Part shown: one piece after another, positions 34,946-44,624 of the stretch
Layout of the letters: every line of letters begins with the position of its first letter
Position numbering within the stretch: position 1 is the stretch's first letter
Assembly (NCBI RefSeq): GCF_003122385.1
Contig: NZ_CP029255.1
Coordinates: 868,001 to 932,000, forward strand
Direction of reading: 5' to 3'
Origin: Flavobacterium crocinum
GTDB lineage: Bacteria; Bacteroidota; Bacteroidia; Flavobacteriales; Flavobacteriaceae
Length of the DNA stretch: 64,000 nucleotides
The notes under the pieces: model-generated
Seen by the model: the letters and a program-made list of their open reading frames with translations, nothing else
Told to the model about the DNA's origin: nothing
Database searches by the model: none
Position numbers and translations under genes: made by a program

Positions 34946-36091
34946 ATGAAATTAACCAAGACCTTTAAAGCCTTTTTTGAAAACGAAAAATCAGGAGGAA
35001 TTATCTTGCTCTTTGTTACAATTTTATCTCTTTATCTTGCCAATTCAGCTTTTCAGGTTCCTTATGTTGCTTTTTGGGAAAAAGAATTAGCAGGACACAG
35101 TATTACAGAATGGATTAACGATGGATTAATGACAATCTTCTTTCTTCTGATCGGATTGGAATTGGAACGCGAAATTTATCACGGAGAATTGTCTAATTTC
35201 AAAAATGCCTCTTTACCAATAGTTGCTGCGTTTGGCGGAATGATAGTTCCTGCTGCAATATTTCTGGTTTTAAATTATGGCACAACGACTCAAAATGGTG
35301 CAGGAATTCCAATGGCTACAGATATTGCTTTTGCAATTGGAATTTTATCGCTTCTTGGCAATAAAGTTCCCGCTTCATTAAAAGTATTTCTAACTGCTCT
35401 CGCAGTCATAGACGATTTAGGAGCCATAATTGTTATTGCTGTTTTTTACAGTACTTCTATTTCTTTTCTAAATCTTGGAATTGCACTTGCAATCTGGGGA
35501 GCTTTATTTGTTTTAAACCGAATGAAAATTCATAATTTGATTCCGTATATAATTGGCGGAATTGTCATGTGGTATTTTATGCTAAATTCTGGTGTTCATG
35601 CCACTATAACTGGAGTAATTTTAGCATTTGTTATTCCGTTTGGCGATGGCGGGGAAAAAACATCTTCCTATAAACTGCAACACTTCTTGCATCAGCCGGT
35701 AGCCTTTTTTATCCTGCCACTTTTTGCCATCGCCAATACCGCTTTGACTATTACCGAAAACTGGCACGAAGGATTAAACCACTCCAACTCATACGGAATT
35801 ATTCTAGGACTTGTGATAGGCAAACCGCTTGGTATTTTATTATTTTCTTCTGTGGGTGTTACATCAGGTTTATGTTTACTTCCAAAAAATTTAAAATGGG
35901 CACACATTTTAGGCGCTGGAATGCTGGGCGGCATTGGTTTTACAATGTCAATTTTTATTACGGTTCTGGCTTTTAAAAACCCTGAAATAATTGTTTTTTC
36001 TAAAATCGCTATTCTGATTGCTTCTTTTCTGGCTGGTCTTATCGGCTTTGTATATCTAAAGTATATTTTGAATAAAAGCACTGTAGTTTAA
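34946..36091 (+). CDS. nhaA: Na+/H+ antiporter NhaA
   Basis: NhaA exchanges two protons for one sodium ion across the inner membrane for pH and salt homeostasis. The 381-residue protein has about 12 hydrophobic segments and the diagnostic motifs: WINDGLMTIFFLLIGLELERE, PMATDIAFAIGIL (Asp of the assembly), and LTALAVIDDLGAI with the paired ion-binding aspartates near 155-156. FTMSIFITVLAF closes the core. A lipoprotein gene starts ten bases later and may be co-transcribed. Confidence 0.97.
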   Translation: MKLTKTFKAFFENEKSGGIILLFVTILSLYLANSAFQVPYVAFWEKELAGHSITEWINDGLMTIFFLLIGLELEREIYHGELSNFKNASLPIVAAFGGMIVPAAIFLVLNYGTTTQNGAGIPMATDIAFAIGILSLLGNKVPASLKVFLTALAVIDDLGAIIVIAVFYSTSISFLNLGIALAIWGALFVLNRMKIHNLIPYIIGGIVMWYFMLNSGVHATITGVILAFVIPFGDGGEKTSSYKLQHFLHQPVAFFILPLFAIANTALTITENWHEGLNHSNSYGIILGLVIGKPLGILLFSSVGVTSGLCLLPKNLKWAHILGAGMLGGIGFTMSIFITVLAFKNPEIIVFSKIAILIASFLAGLIGFVYLKYILNKSTVV

Positions 36092-36101
36092 TGTTATACT
36101 T

Positions 36102-36629
36102 ATGAATAATTTTCGCCTTTTCTTTCTGCTTACTTTTTATCTAACTTTGAATTCTTGCAATCAGAAGACAGAGAATGTTTCTTTAAATGAAAATAATATA
36201 AAAGACGAAAGAATAATTTTAAAAGAAGGCACAAAAGATGAAGTTGAAGGAACTTACACCAATACAGCAGGTGATTGTCCTATTTCTTTGATTATTTCGA
36301 AAGACAAAAATGAATATCAGTATGTTTTTAAAACGGCTATTCGAACTTTAAAAGGAAAAGCTAGATATTCTCATAATAATTCCGGAGAAAAGTATCTTGT
36401 TTTAGAAGGAATTCAATGGGATGAATATGAAGGTGATATTAGCAATGAAGAAGAAAATGATTCTCTTTCTTCAAAAGAATTGGAAATTCCTGTAGGTATA
36501 GATGCTTTGTATGTGAAAGATACTTTGACTATACAGAATTACGGGAACGCGATGAATTCTTATACCAAAATTTCGGAATGCGGGTTGAAGTATATTCAGT
36601 TAATTAAAAAGGGAAATTCCAAAAAGTAA
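36102..36629 (+). CDS. Small lipoprotein of unknown function
   Basis: The 175-residue protein has a leader FFLLTFYLTLNSC with Cys at residue 19, so it is probably lipid-anchored. The rest is polar and acidic, with KDEVEGTYTNTAGDCPISLIIS resembling a small beta-barrel of a periplasmic lipocalin-like domain, and a run of Glu/Asp/Ser near residue 108-124. I do not recognise a family. It starts ten bases after nhaA. Confidence 0.8.
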   Translation: MNNFRLFFLLTFYLTLNSCNQKTENVSLNENNIKDERIILKEGTKDEVEGTYTNTAGDCPISLIISKDKNEYQYVFKTAIRTLKGKARYSHNNSGEKYLVLEGIQWDEYEGDISNEEENDSLSSKELEIPVGIDALYVKDTLTIQNYGNAMNSYTKISECGLKYIQLIKKGNSKK

Positions 36630-36630
36630 A

Positions 36631-36763
36631 AATTCCAAATTCCATTGAAGCACTTTTCGGAGTTTCTTGTGTGATGCTTCGTTCCTCAGCATGACAAAAC
36701 ACAGGTTATATTTTACAAACAAAAAATTCCAAACTCCATTTTAAAAATTGGAATTTGGAATTT
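36631..36763. repeat. Inverted repeat AAATTCCAAATTCCA with embedded repeat fragment
   Basis: Fifteen-base arms are complementary. Between them lies a fragment (36664-36698) that resembles one arm of the GTCATTTCGAGGAACGAG repeat near 50.8 kb (shared TTCTTGTG, CGTTCCTC and ATGACAAA). The gap separates convergent genes and may terminate both. Confidence 0.7.
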
Positions 36764-36788
36764 AAAATATTTGGAATTTCTTTAAAAC

Positions 36789-37565
36789 CTAACCTTTAAT
36801 CTGTTTCAAAGAAGTCTTGATTCCTTTAATTAAAGAGGAACTGAAACCATTATGTTCCATTTCATTTAAACCTACGATTGTACAGCCTTGAGGAGTTGTT
36901 ACGCGGTCGATTAATTGTTCCGGATGTACTCGTTCTTCTAAAAGCATTTTAGCCGCTCCTTTTACAGTTTGAGCTGCAATTGAAAGCGCTGTATTAGAAT
37001 CAAATCCAATTTCGATTCCTGCTTGCATAGAAGCCCGAATATAACGCAATGCATATGCAGTTCCACACGCACCTAAAACCGTCGCGGCATCCATCAATTT
37101 TTCATCAATTACCGGAGCTGTTCCTAAATCCTGAAACAAGTCAACAATTGGCGCAGCATTATCTTTGTATTTTTCCGGGAAAGAAATACAAGTTGCCGAT
37201 TCTCCAAACTGTGCCGCAATATTTGGCATAATACGCACAACCGGATATTCAAAATTTGTTTTCGTTTGAAGAACTTCTAAAGACAATCCACTTACTGCCG
37301 ATGCAATAGTTTTGTTTTGAATCACAGGCAGAATTTCAGCCAAGACAGTATCAACCTGATACGGTTTTATGGTTAAAATTACTACGTCGGCTTCCTGAAT
37401 ATTATGTTTGTTATCGTTAGATACAGTAATTCCGTACTCAGATAAATACTGAATACTTGCTATGTTTCTTCTGGTAACAGTAACCTGATTGTTTTTTGAA
37501 AATTTAGCGATTCCCAAGGCAATAGAAACCCCAAGGTTTCCTCCTCCAATAATGTGTACTTTCAT
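36789..37565 (-). CDS. proC: Pyrroline-5-carboxylate reductase
   Basis: ProC reduces 1-pyrroline-5-carboxylate to proline with NAD(P)H, the last step of proline synthesis. The 258-residue protein has an N-terminal Rossmann loop (VHIIGGGNLGVSIALGI), VILTIKPYQVD, VVRIMPNIAAQFGESAT, and the dimerisation-domain signature with VTTPQGCTIVGLNEMEHNGF near residues 222-241 (the usual VTSPGGTT is VTTPQGCT here). Slightly shorter than E. coli ProC (269). Single gene. Confidence 0.93.
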   Translation of the reverse strand: MKVHIIGGGNLGVSIALGIAKFSKNNQVTVTRRNIASIQYLSEYGITVSNDNKHNIQEADVVILTIKPYQVDTVLAEILPVIQNKTIASAVSGLSLEVLQTKTNFEYPVVRIMPNIAAQFGESATCISFPEKYKDNAAPIVDLFQDLGTAPVIDEKLMDAATVLGACGTAYALRYIRASMQAGIEIGFDSNTALSIAAQTVKGAAKMLLEERVHPEQLIDRVTTPQGCTIVGLNEMEHNGFSSSLIKGIKTSLKQIKG

Positions 37566-37676
37566 TCTTCCTGGTTTGAATTTATGATGACTGATTAACA
37601 GTATATTTTCCGCCTGTAAATTACGCAGATTTTACAGATTTTAAATCACTGTATGCTGCTAATTTGTGGCAAAAAT

Positions 37677-39026
37677 CTAAAATCCAAGAATAAGATTTGC
37701 AACTCCAAAGTAGAGCATGATTCCAAATACGTCGTTCGTTGTGGTAATAAACGGACCTGTCGCAATTGCGGGATCAATTTTATTTTTATTTAAGAAAAGG
37801 GGGACTAAAGTTCCTAAAGTTGCCGCAAACAGGATTACAACAATCATCGAAATTGAAATAGCAAATCCCACCAAATATTGTTGGTACATGATAGAATGAT
37901 ACCCCAATAAAAGCAATGAAATAATACTTCCCGAAATCATCGAAACCGTAATTTCTTTAGTAAAATAAGCCCGGCTGAAATCTTTCAATGTTCCGTTTGC
38001 TAAACCTTGTACCACGATTGCCGATGCCTGAACCCCAATATTTCCCGCTGTTGCAGAAAGTAGCGGTACAAAAATGATTAAAGTAGAATATTTTTGAAAT
38101 GTTGCTTCATTTCCTTTCAAAACAAAAGAAGCTACAATTTCGATCACCATTCCAATCAAAAGCCAGGGCAAACGCGCTTTTGTTAATTCGTAAACGCTGT
38201 CATTCGATTCAACGTCTTGTGTAATACCCGCTGCCAATTGGTAATCTTTATCCGCTTCTTCCTTGATTACATCTACGATATCGTCGATAGTAATTCTTCC
38301 AACTAATCTTCCTAATTCATCAACAACCGGAATAGCCTCTAAGTCATATTTCTGCATGATACGAGCAACTTCGACGTCTTCTGTATCAACATTTACAAAA
38401 TTTAATTTTCGGATATACACTTCACCAATCTGAGTTTTGGTAGAAGAAGTCAGTAAATCTTTTAGAGAAAGTCTTCCTTTTAATCGGTTTTCATCATCCA
38501 CTACATAAATAGAATGAACTCTGGAAACATTTTCTGCCTGAATTCTCATTTCTTTAACACAGGTCAAAACATTCCAGTTTTCATTTACTTTTACAAGCTC
38601 TTTCCCCATCAGACCACCAGCCGTATTTTCGTCATAACGCAAAAGATCAACAATATCTTTGGCGTGTTCAACGTCTAATATTTCAGAGATTACTTCCGCT
38701 TTTATTTCCTGCGAAAGTTCCGCGATAATATCGGCGGCATCATTCGTTTCAAGCTCATCAAGCTCTTCTGCAATTTCTTTTGGCGAAAGTCGGCTTAAGA
38801 TATTTTCACGCAGATCTTCTTCCAATTCCAGAAGAATTTCGGCTGTTTTATCACTATCTAAAACCTTAAAGATATAGGTTGCCTCGTCGAAATCTAATTC
38901 GTCTAAAATTTCGGCAATATCGGCGTGGTGCAGATCATTAAGTAAAACTTCTAATTCATTGTCGTTTTTCTTATTGATCAGCTCCTCTAACTGGTGTATA
39001 AATTCTTTACTAACTTTGAACTCCAT
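37677..39026 (-). CDS. mgtE: Magnesium transporter MgtE
   Basis: MgtE is a Mg2+ channel of the inner membrane gated by its cytoplasmic Mg2+-sensing domains. The 449-residue protein has the acidic superhelical N-domain (about 10-130), two CBS domains (about 135-255, [20 protein letters not shown] and [19 protein letters not shown]), a connecting helix, and five transmembrane helices (about 285-447) with the conserved [18 protein letters not shown] pore segment. Its start overlaps the rsmA end by 17 bases, so the two are coupled. Confidence 0.97.
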   Translation of the reverse strand: MEFKVSKEFIHQLEELINKKNDNELEVLLNDLHHADIAEILDELDFDEATYIFKVLDSDKTAEILLELEEDLRENILSRLSPKEIAEELDELETNDAADIIAELSQEIKAEVISEILDVEHAKDIVDLLRYDENTAGGLMGKELVKVNENWNVLTCVKEMRIQAENVSRVHSIYVVDDENRLKGRLSLKDLLTSSTKTQIGEVYIRKLNFVNVDTEDVEVARIMQKYDLEAIPVVDELGRLVGRITIDDIVDVIKEEADKDYQLAAGITQDVESNDSVYELTKARLPWLLIGMVIEIVASFVLKGNEATFQKYSTLIIFVPLLSATAGNIGVQASAIVVQGLANGTLKDFSRAYFTKEITVSMISGSIISLLLLGYHSIMYQQYLVGFAISISMIVVILFAATLGTLVPLFLNKNKIDPAIATGPFITTTNDVFGIMLYFGVANLILGF

Positions 39027-39795
39027 CGGTTTCTATTTTTAGAGTTAGTTCAATAAATTCATCGACACTTAACTGCTCCGGACGTTTATCAAAGATAGTG
39101 TCTTCTCGCAATTGATCTGATAAATTTAATGTTTTCAAACTGTTACGTAATGTTTTTCGTCTCTGCTGAAAAGCGGTTTTCACTACTGTAAAAAATAACT
39201 TTTCGCTACACGGAAGGCTGTAATCTTCCTTTCGGGTCATTCTCATCACACCCGATTTCACCTTGGGCGGAGGAATAAAAACGTTTTCATCAACCGTAAA
39301 CAGATACTCTGTATCATAGAAAGCCTGAGCTAAAACGGATAGGATTCCGTAGGTCTTCGAGCCTTTCTTTTCACAGATACGCTCGGCTACTTCTTTCTGA
39401 AACATTCCAGAAAATTCCGGAATCTGGTGTTTTAGATCTAATGTTCTAAAAACAATCTGAGAAGAAATATTGTACGGAAAGTTTCCAATTATGGCAAACT
39501 GCTTGTCCTGGTAAACTTCATTTATATTATACTTCAGGAAATCCTGAGAGATAATTTTATCTTTTAATTTTGGATAATGTGCATCCAGATACGCTACAGA
39601 TTCTGTGTCGATCTCAATAACGTGTGTAGTAATTGGCTTTTCAAGTAAATATTTAGTAAGCACACCCATTCCTGGCCCTATTTCTAAAACCTCCTCATAT
39701 CCTTTAAGACTTAAAGTATCTGCAATAGCTTTTGCGACACTTTCGTCTTTAAGAAAGTGCTGTCCTAAATGTTTTTTTGCTTTTACTTTTTCCAT
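39010..39795 (-). CDS. rsmA: 16S rRNA dimethyladenosine transferase
   Basis: RsmA (KsgA) dimethylates two adenines near the 3' end of 16S rRNA during small-subunit assembly, using S-adenosylmethionine. The 261-residue protein has [18 protein letters not shown] at the N-terminus, the SAM loop [14 protein letters not shown] near residues 39-52, and catalytic motif IV as [13 protein letters not shown] near 103-115. The C-terminal helical domain has [13 protein letters not shown]. It is upstream of and overlapping mgtE. Confidence 0.98.
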   Translation of the reverse strand: MEKVKAKKHLGQHFLKDESVAKAIADTLSLKGYEEVLEIGPGMGVLTKYLLEKPITTHVIEIDTESVAYLDAHYPKLKDKIISQDFLKYNINEVYQDKQFAIIGNFPYNISSQIVFRTLDLKHQIPEFSGMFQKEVAERICEKKGSKTYGILSVLAQAFYDTEYLFTVDENVFIPPPKVKSGVMRMTRKEDYSLPCSEKLFFTVVKTAFQQRRKTLRNSLKTLNLSDQLREDTIFDKRPEQLSVDEFIELTLKIETDGVQS

Positions 39796-39804
39796 TTCAT
39801 TTCT

Positions 39805-39935
39805 TATTTGCCACGAGGGCGCAAAAGTATTCTTTTTGCACTAAAGACTCAAAGCTTATTGGATTTATTTTGCTGCTAAGACTCGAAGACACAAAGTTTT
39901 ATTTTTTGTTTTTTTTGCCACAAAGGCACAAAAAC
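39805..39935. repeat. Fragments of GCCACGAGGGC / GCCACAAAGGCAC repeats
   Basis: Single, unpaired arms of the GCCAC-type intergenic repeat stand at about 39811 and 39919, with TCGAAGACACAAAG between. They are degenerate and show no good stem. A TACTTTTG element on the minus strand (39822-39829) about 27 bases before rsmA may be its -7 box. Confidence 0.5.
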
Positions 39936-39994
39936 ACCAAGTTTTATTCTTCAAAACTGAATACTTATTCCTGAACACTGAACACTTTATCTAT

Positions 39995-40306
39995 CTAGTG
40001 CTCCGAGATAACTTCCAATTCTGTTCTGAAAGAAAGCATTTTATCTGCAAATAAACCTAACGCTTCTCTGTGAAATTCCGGTTCATCTTCTATATAAAAC
40101 TTATCCAGTGTTTCTTTACTGTCTGTCACATATTGAGTCGAATAGGTAATGCCGCCCATTTCTTCTTCAACCAGAACTTTTACAATTCTTGCTGAAGAAA
40201 ACTTATTAGTAGCCAGAATTTCCGGTATGTGTTTTTCCTGCATCCATTTTAACCATTGGTCGTGAACGCTTTCGTGTATATTGGTGGTAACGTTGTAAAT
40301 AATCAT
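39995..40306 (-). CDS. DUF4286 family protein
   Basis: This is a 103-residue cytoplasmic protein with a ferredoxin-like alpha/beta pattern: MIIYNVTTNIHESVHDQWL, KWMQEKHIPEILAT, GITYSTQYVTDSKETLDKFY. This is the layout of the DUF4286 family, related to dimeric alpha-beta barrels that bind small ligands. No catalytic residues can be assigned. It is downstream of the TPR gene but separated by a repeat-bearing gap. Confidence 0.85.
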   Translation of the reverse strand: MIIYNVTTNIHESVHDQWLKWMQEKHIPEILATNKFSSARIVKVLVEEEMGGITYSTQYVTDSKETLDKFYIEDEPEFHREALGLFADKMLSFRTELEVISEH

Positions 40307-40433
40307 TTTTTTCTAAGGTTCTGAGATGCTAAGATTCTGAGGTTCTGAGTTTTTTTCTCTTACTCTTAAATCTATTCAAATCACGATATTACTAATTCTT
40401 TTTATTGGAATTTGGAATTTTAAATATTGGAAT

Positions 40434-42215
40434 TTACAAATTCTTATCCCCTCTCAACTCGCGGTATTTTTTTCTGGCATCGACAAAATAAATACTGTCC
40501 TGATGATTAAAAATTACCTTTTCATATAAAGGCTTTGCCTTTTCTGTGTCTTTTAGTTCGTCGTTGTAGATTTCTGCTGAGAAAAACAAGGCTTCGTCAA
40601 CATAAATTCCGTCACTGTGATTGTCAATAATCTGCTGATATTGGCTTAAAGCCGAAGCAAAATCTTTCTGACTTTCGTAAATTTTTCCTAAACGAAGTAA
40701 TGTTACGGCTTCTATTTCCTGACCTTTATAAGTCTTTAAAATATTCTGAAACTGTACGATTGCTTCTGGTTTTTTATTCTGATAAATTAAAAAATCTCCT
40801 TTTGCAAATGCTTTCAAAGCGACCTGAGTCGAATCTGCTGCGGTGTTGTCATTAATCAAAAGAAAATATTCTAACGCATCATTGGCGATTAACTGCGTAT
40901 TGGCTGCTTTTAATTCTTTAAACTGCTTATTTGCCCATTCAAAATCGCCTTTGTAATAACTTGTTTTTGCCGCTTTCAAACTGGCTTCATGCGCCATTAC
41001 ATCATTCTTTAAATCCAACTGAATCTGCGAATAGTAAATAAGTGCCTGATTGTATTTTTCTTCCAAAAGCAAAATATCCGCCAGCTCCATTTTAGCATCG
41101 GCTTTTTGATATTCGTTTAAATTTAATTCTAAAGCTTTTTTGATTATTGCCTTTCCCTCCTCTGTTTTTTTCAAATTAAAAGCCAGGAAATGCGCCTGAA
41201 TGATTTGCAAAGATAAGGTAAAAGGACTGATTTCGTAAGTTGCCAGCAATTGCTTTAATTCCTGATCAATAACCGGATAATCTTTTTCGGGTGCATTATC
41301 AATCTTTATCTGCATTAAATAGGCATTGGACTGAATCAGCAAACCTAAATCTTTAGTATTTTGAAGAATGAAGTTCAGAATTTCAACGGCTGTTTCGTCG
41401 TCATCTTCATTCATCGCAAACTGACTCAGATTTACAATACTCATCAAGGATTCCGGTTCACGTTTGTAAATGGCTTTTTCCTGAATAAATGCTTTCCCAA
41501 ATTCTTTCTGCTGCACATAAAACCAACTCAGATAATGATTCCAGAAAACATCCTGATCTTTTTGGGTTCTAAGAATTAATGCTTTTCGCATGGCATCTTT
41601 AAAAGCCGTATTATCCGTTTCTCCATTCATAAATCGGGACAACTGAGTCTGAATCAAACTAGTATTCTGCGGATTTGTAAAAGATTCCGTCAATAGTAAA
41701 TCGATCATCAAATCGGTTTTACCCAACTGTCCATACAGCATTCCGATCTGAAAATTGAAATTGAAATTCGGCTGCACCTGCATTGCCGTTTGATACGATT
41801 TTAAAGCATATTCCAGCAATACTTTTTTCTCAAACGAACTCGCAATTCCGTAAACATCATTTGGACTTACCTTTATTTTTTCGATGGCCTGTTCGTAGTA
41901 GTTTTTGGCTTTCGAATCGTTTTTCTGCAATTGAAAATTGTATCCTAACTCTACCAGAAAAACACCTTGCTTATAACGATTGTAACGATCCTGAATGGCT
42001 TTTTCGGCATTGGCAAACTGTTGTAATTGCTGATAACAATCAACCGTTCTCAAAAAATACTGTGTATTGGAAGGTGCTCCTTTTAAAAGTTCTTCGTAAC
42101 TGATTTTAGCTTTTTCAAAATCACCCTTATCATAATAATACTGCGCCAGCTGCTCGTTTTGTCCAAATGCAAAACCAGAACATAATAAAACGATACAAAT
42201 CAATATGTTTTTCAT
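40434..42215 (-). CDS. Secreted tetratricopeptide-repeat protein
   Basis: The 593-residue protein has a signal peptide (KNILICIVLLCSGFAFGQ) and tetratricopeptide repeats throughout, e.g. QYYYDKGDFEKAKISYEELL at residues 25-44 and YGQLGKTDLMIDLLL, ending with EAVTLLRLGKIYESQKDFA. The C-terminal repeats resemble those of cell-envelope TPR scaffolds such as YbgF/BamD-type proteins. It probably acts in the periplasm as a protein-binding scaffold. The partner is unknown. Confidence 0.9.
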   Translation of the reverse strand: MKNILICIVLLCSGFAFGQNEQLAQYYYDKGDFEKAKISYEELLKGAPSNTQYFLRTVDCYQQLQQFANAEKAIQDRYNRYKQGVFLVELGYNFQLQKNDSKAKNYYEQAIEKIKVSPNDVYGIASSFEKKVLLEYALKSYQTAMQVQPNFNFNFQIGMLYGQLGKTDLMIDLLLTESFTNPQNTSLIQTQLSRFMNGETDNTAFKDAMRKALILRTQKDQDVFWNHYLSWFYVQQKEFGKAFIQEKAIYKREPESLMSIVNLSQFAMNEDDDETAVEILNFILQNTKDLGLLIQSNAYLMQIKIDNAPEKDYPVIDQELKQLLATYEISPFTLSLQIIQAHFLAFNLKKTEEGKAIIKKALELNLNEYQKADAKMELADILLLEEKYNQALIYYSQIQLDLKNDVMAHEASLKAAKTSYYKGDFEWANKQFKELKAANTQLIANDALEYFLLINDNTAADSTQVALKAFAKGDFLIYQNKKPEAIVQFQNILKTYKGQEIEAVTLLRLGKIYESQKDFASALSQYQQIIDNHSDGIYVDEALFFSAEIYNDELKDTEKAKPLYEKVIFNHQDSIYFVDARKKYRELRGDKNL

Positions 42216-42268
42216 ATTGCAGTCTTTTTTTAGTTGATTTTCAGCAGACGTTTAAAATTAAAACTGTC

Positions 42269-43105
42269 TTATGAAAATGTAATGCTTTCCGCTTTTTTCG
42301 ATTTCCAAATAATCAAAACTAAGCCAATTACTATGAACGGAATACTTAAAATCTGTCCCATATTAATCAGCATATCGTTTTCAAAAGCTTCCTGATTTTC
42401 TTTGAAAAATTCAATGATAAATCGGGCTGCGAATAATAAAGTTAAGAAACTTCCAAAAATTAAACCTTGTGCTGTTCTAATTTTCTCTGATTTATACATA
42501 TAAAACAGAATTACAAAAATCAACACATAAGCAAAAGCTTCATATAGTTGTGTTGGATGTCTTGGTATTAAATTGTCTCTCTGAAATACAACACCCCAAT
42601 TTCCATTGGTTGGTTTTCCATAGATTTCAGAATTCATAAAATTCCCCATTCTGATAAATGCACCGGTTACAGGAACAGCAACTGCCATTTTATCCAAAAG
42701 TCCCAGAAATTTCACTTTGTATCTTCTGCAATATAAAATCATTGCGGTAATTACACCTATCGAACCTCCATGACTTGCTAAGCCCTGATAACCCACAAAC
42801 TGATAAACTCCTTTTATTTTCTGAATCGGCAATAAAATTTCTATTGGATGTTGGAAGAAATAACCCGGTTCGTAAAAGAAACAATGTCCAAGTCGGGCAC
42901 CTAAAACGGTTCCGACAATAACATAAATAAGCAAAGTATCGAGATTGTCCAGAGAAAGATTCTCTCTCTTATAAATATTTCTAACAATATAAAAGCCTAA
43001 AAGAAGTCCGCAGGCAAAAAGAGCTCCGTAATATTTTAAAGGAAAAGTATCTGTGATCCAAAAAATAACGGGATCAACGTTCCAGTTTAAAATTCCATTT
43101 TTCAT
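42269..43105 (-). CDS. lgt: Prolipoprotein diacylglyceryl transferase
   Basis: Lgt transfers diacylglycerol from phosphatidylglycerol to the lipobox cysteine, the first step of lipoprotein maturation; many substrates are encoded in this window. The 278-residue inner-membrane protein has seven hydrophobic segments and the Lgt motifs GLASHGGSIGVI, the signature IRMGNFMNSEIYGKPT near residues 151-166, and PRHPTQLYEA near 180. A hairpin separates it from serS. Confidence 0.97.
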   Translation of the reverse strand: MKNGILNWNVDPVIFWITDTFPLKYYGALFACGLLLGFYIVRNIYKRENLSLDNLDTLLIYVIVGTVLGARLGHCFFYEPGYFFQHPIEILLPIQKIKGVYQFVGYQGLASHGGSIGVITAMILYCRRYKVKFLGLLDKMAVAVPVTGAFIRMGNFMNSEIYGKPTNGNWGVVFQRDNLIPRHPTQLYEAFAYVLIFVILFYMYKSEKIRTAQGLIFGSFLTLLFAARFIIEFFKENQEAFENDMLINMGQILSIPFIVIGLVLIIWKSKKAESITFS

Positions 43106-43138
43106 GCTCTGTATTTTTAATTTTTATTCCAATTAAGA

Positions 43139-43173
43139 AAACCTAACAGGTGTTTTAAAAACCTGTTAGGTTT
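43139..43173 (-). terminator. Hairpin after serS (AAACCTAACAGGT repeat)
   Basis: Perfect 13-base arms AAACCTAACAGGT / ACCTGTTAGGTTT with a nine-base loop, between serS and lgt. It probably acts as the serS terminator and resembles the CTGCAAGGTTT/CTTGTAGGT repeat near 53.2 kb. Confidence 0.75.
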
Positions 43174-43194
43174 GTAATATTTCAGAACTAAAAA

Positions 43195-44466
43195 CTAGTT
43201 TATAATATCAAATCCGCAGTAAGGACGTAAAACCTCAGGGATTACGATTCCTTCCGGAGTTTGGTAATTTTCAATAATTCCGGCCAAAACTCTAGGAAGC
43301 GCCAATGAACTTCCGTTAAGTGTATGCGCCAGTTGGTTTTTTCCGTCTTTATCTTTGAAACGTAATTTCAAGCGGTTTGCCTGGAAAGTTTCAAAGTTAG
43401 AAACAGAACTGATTTCCAACCAGCGGTCTTGTGCTGTAGAAAACACTTCGAAATCGTAAGTCAAAGCAGATGTGAATCCCATATCTCCTCCACAAAGGCG
43501 TAACACTCTGTAAGGTAATTTTAATTCTTTTAAAATCTCTTTTACATGTTCTACCATTCCGTCTAATGCTGCATAAGAATTATCTGGATGTTCGATACGA
43601 ACTATTTCTACTTTATCAAATTGGTGTAAACGGTTTAATCCGCGAACGTGTGCTCCGTAAGAACCTGCTTCACGACGGAAACACGGCGTATAGGCAGTTT
43701 GTAAAACAGGCAATTCGCTTTCGTTTAAGATTACATCGCGGAATAAATTGGTTACCGGAACCTCAGCCGTTGGAATCAAATATAAATCGTCAACTCCGGC
43801 GTGGTACATTTGCCCTTCTTTATCCGGTAATTGACCTGTTCCGTAACCAGAAGCTTCATTTACCAAATGCGGCACCTGAACTTCGTTGTATCCTGCAGCA
43901 GTATTTTTGTCTAAAAAGTAATTGATTAAAGCACGTTGTAATTTTGCTCCTTTTCCTTTGTAAACAGGAAATCCTGCTCCGGTGATTTTTACACCCAATT
44001 CAAAATCGATAATATCATATTTCTTTACCAATTCCCAGTGAGGTTGTGCACCTTCATGCAAAGCTGGAATATCTCCTTCCTGGAAAACATTCAAATTGTC
44101 ATCTGGAGTTTTTCCTTCTGGAACAATATCTGCCGGAAGGTTTGGTAAAGTGTATAATTTATTGGTTAACTCAACAGCCAAAGCTTCTGCTTTTTCGCTC
44201 AGTTCTTTACTTTTTTCTTTTAGTGAAACTGTTTTTTCTTTTAAGATTGCTGCTTTAGCTTTCTCTCCGGCTTTCATCAATTCACCAATATCTTTGGACA
44301 ATTTATTAGATTCTGATAAAGTATTGTCTAATTCCACTTGAGCAGCACGACGATTTTCGTCTAATTGAACCACTTCTTCCACAACGCTTTTAGCATCGAT
44401 ATTTCGTTTTGCTAAAGCTTTGATTACTTTCTCCTGATTTTCTCTAATAAATGCAATTTGTAACAT
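43195..44466 (-). CDS. serS: Serine--tRNA ligase
   Basis: This class II aminoacyl-tRNA synthetase charges tRNA-Ser (and tRNA-Sec where present). The 423-residue protein has the N-terminal coiled-coil tRNA-binding arm (about residues 28-105), motif 2 with CFRREAGSYGAHVRGLNRLH near 265-284, LEISSVSNFETFQANRLKLR near 345-365, and motif 3 in LNGSSLALPRVLAGIIENY. Complete and typical in length. Confidence 0.99.
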   Translation of the reverse strand: MLQIAFIRENQEKVIKALAKRNIDAKSVVEEVVQLDENRRAAQVELDNTLSESNKLSKDIGELMKAGEKAKAAILKEKTVSLKEKSKELSEKAEALAVELTNKLYTLPNLPADIVPEGKTPDDNLNVFQEGDIPALHEGAQPHWELVKKYDIIDFELGVKITGAGFPVYKGKGAKLQRALINYFLDKNTAAGYNEVQVPHLVNEASGYGTGQLPDKEGQMYHAGVDDLYLIPTAEVPVTNLFRDVILNESELPVLQTAYTPCFRREAGSYGAHVRGLNRLHQFDKVEIVRIEHPDNSYAALDGMVEHVKEILKELKLPYRVLRLCGGDMGFTSALTYDFEVFSTAQDRWLEISSVSNFETFQANRLKLRFKDKDGKNQLAHTLNGSSLALPRVLAGIIENYQTPEGIVIPEVLRPYCGFDIIN

Positions 44467-44505
44467 AGCTTGATTTTTATACTATTGTATTTTTTATAAC
44501 GGAAG

Positions 44506-44532
44506 CAAATTTAAGGAAATGTTTGTTAACAA
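44506..44532 (-). promoter_or_regulatory. serS promoter (TTG-N16-TAAATTTG)
   Basis: On the minus strand a TTG lies 16 bases before TAAATTTG, about 40 bases before the serS ATG. The spacing is one base short of the usual range. Confidence 0.55.
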
Positions 44533-44576
44533 TAGGTCAAAGTTTTATAGTAAAACCGAAATCTCTTATAAACAGC

Positions 44577-44595
44577 AAAAGCACTAAAAAAGTGC
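44577..44595 (-). terminator. Short terminator after lipoprotein gene
   Basis: GCACT / AGTGC with a five-base loop, followed on the minus strand by a short T run. Weak but correctly placed 30 bases past the stop. Confidence 0.5.
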
Positions 44596-44624
44596 CCTTG
44601 ATGTTATTTCTAAATTTATAATTT

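Noticed and set aside
43566..43925. 119-codon open frame opposite serS
   Set aside because: It overlaps the conserved catalytic core of serS and has no independent support.
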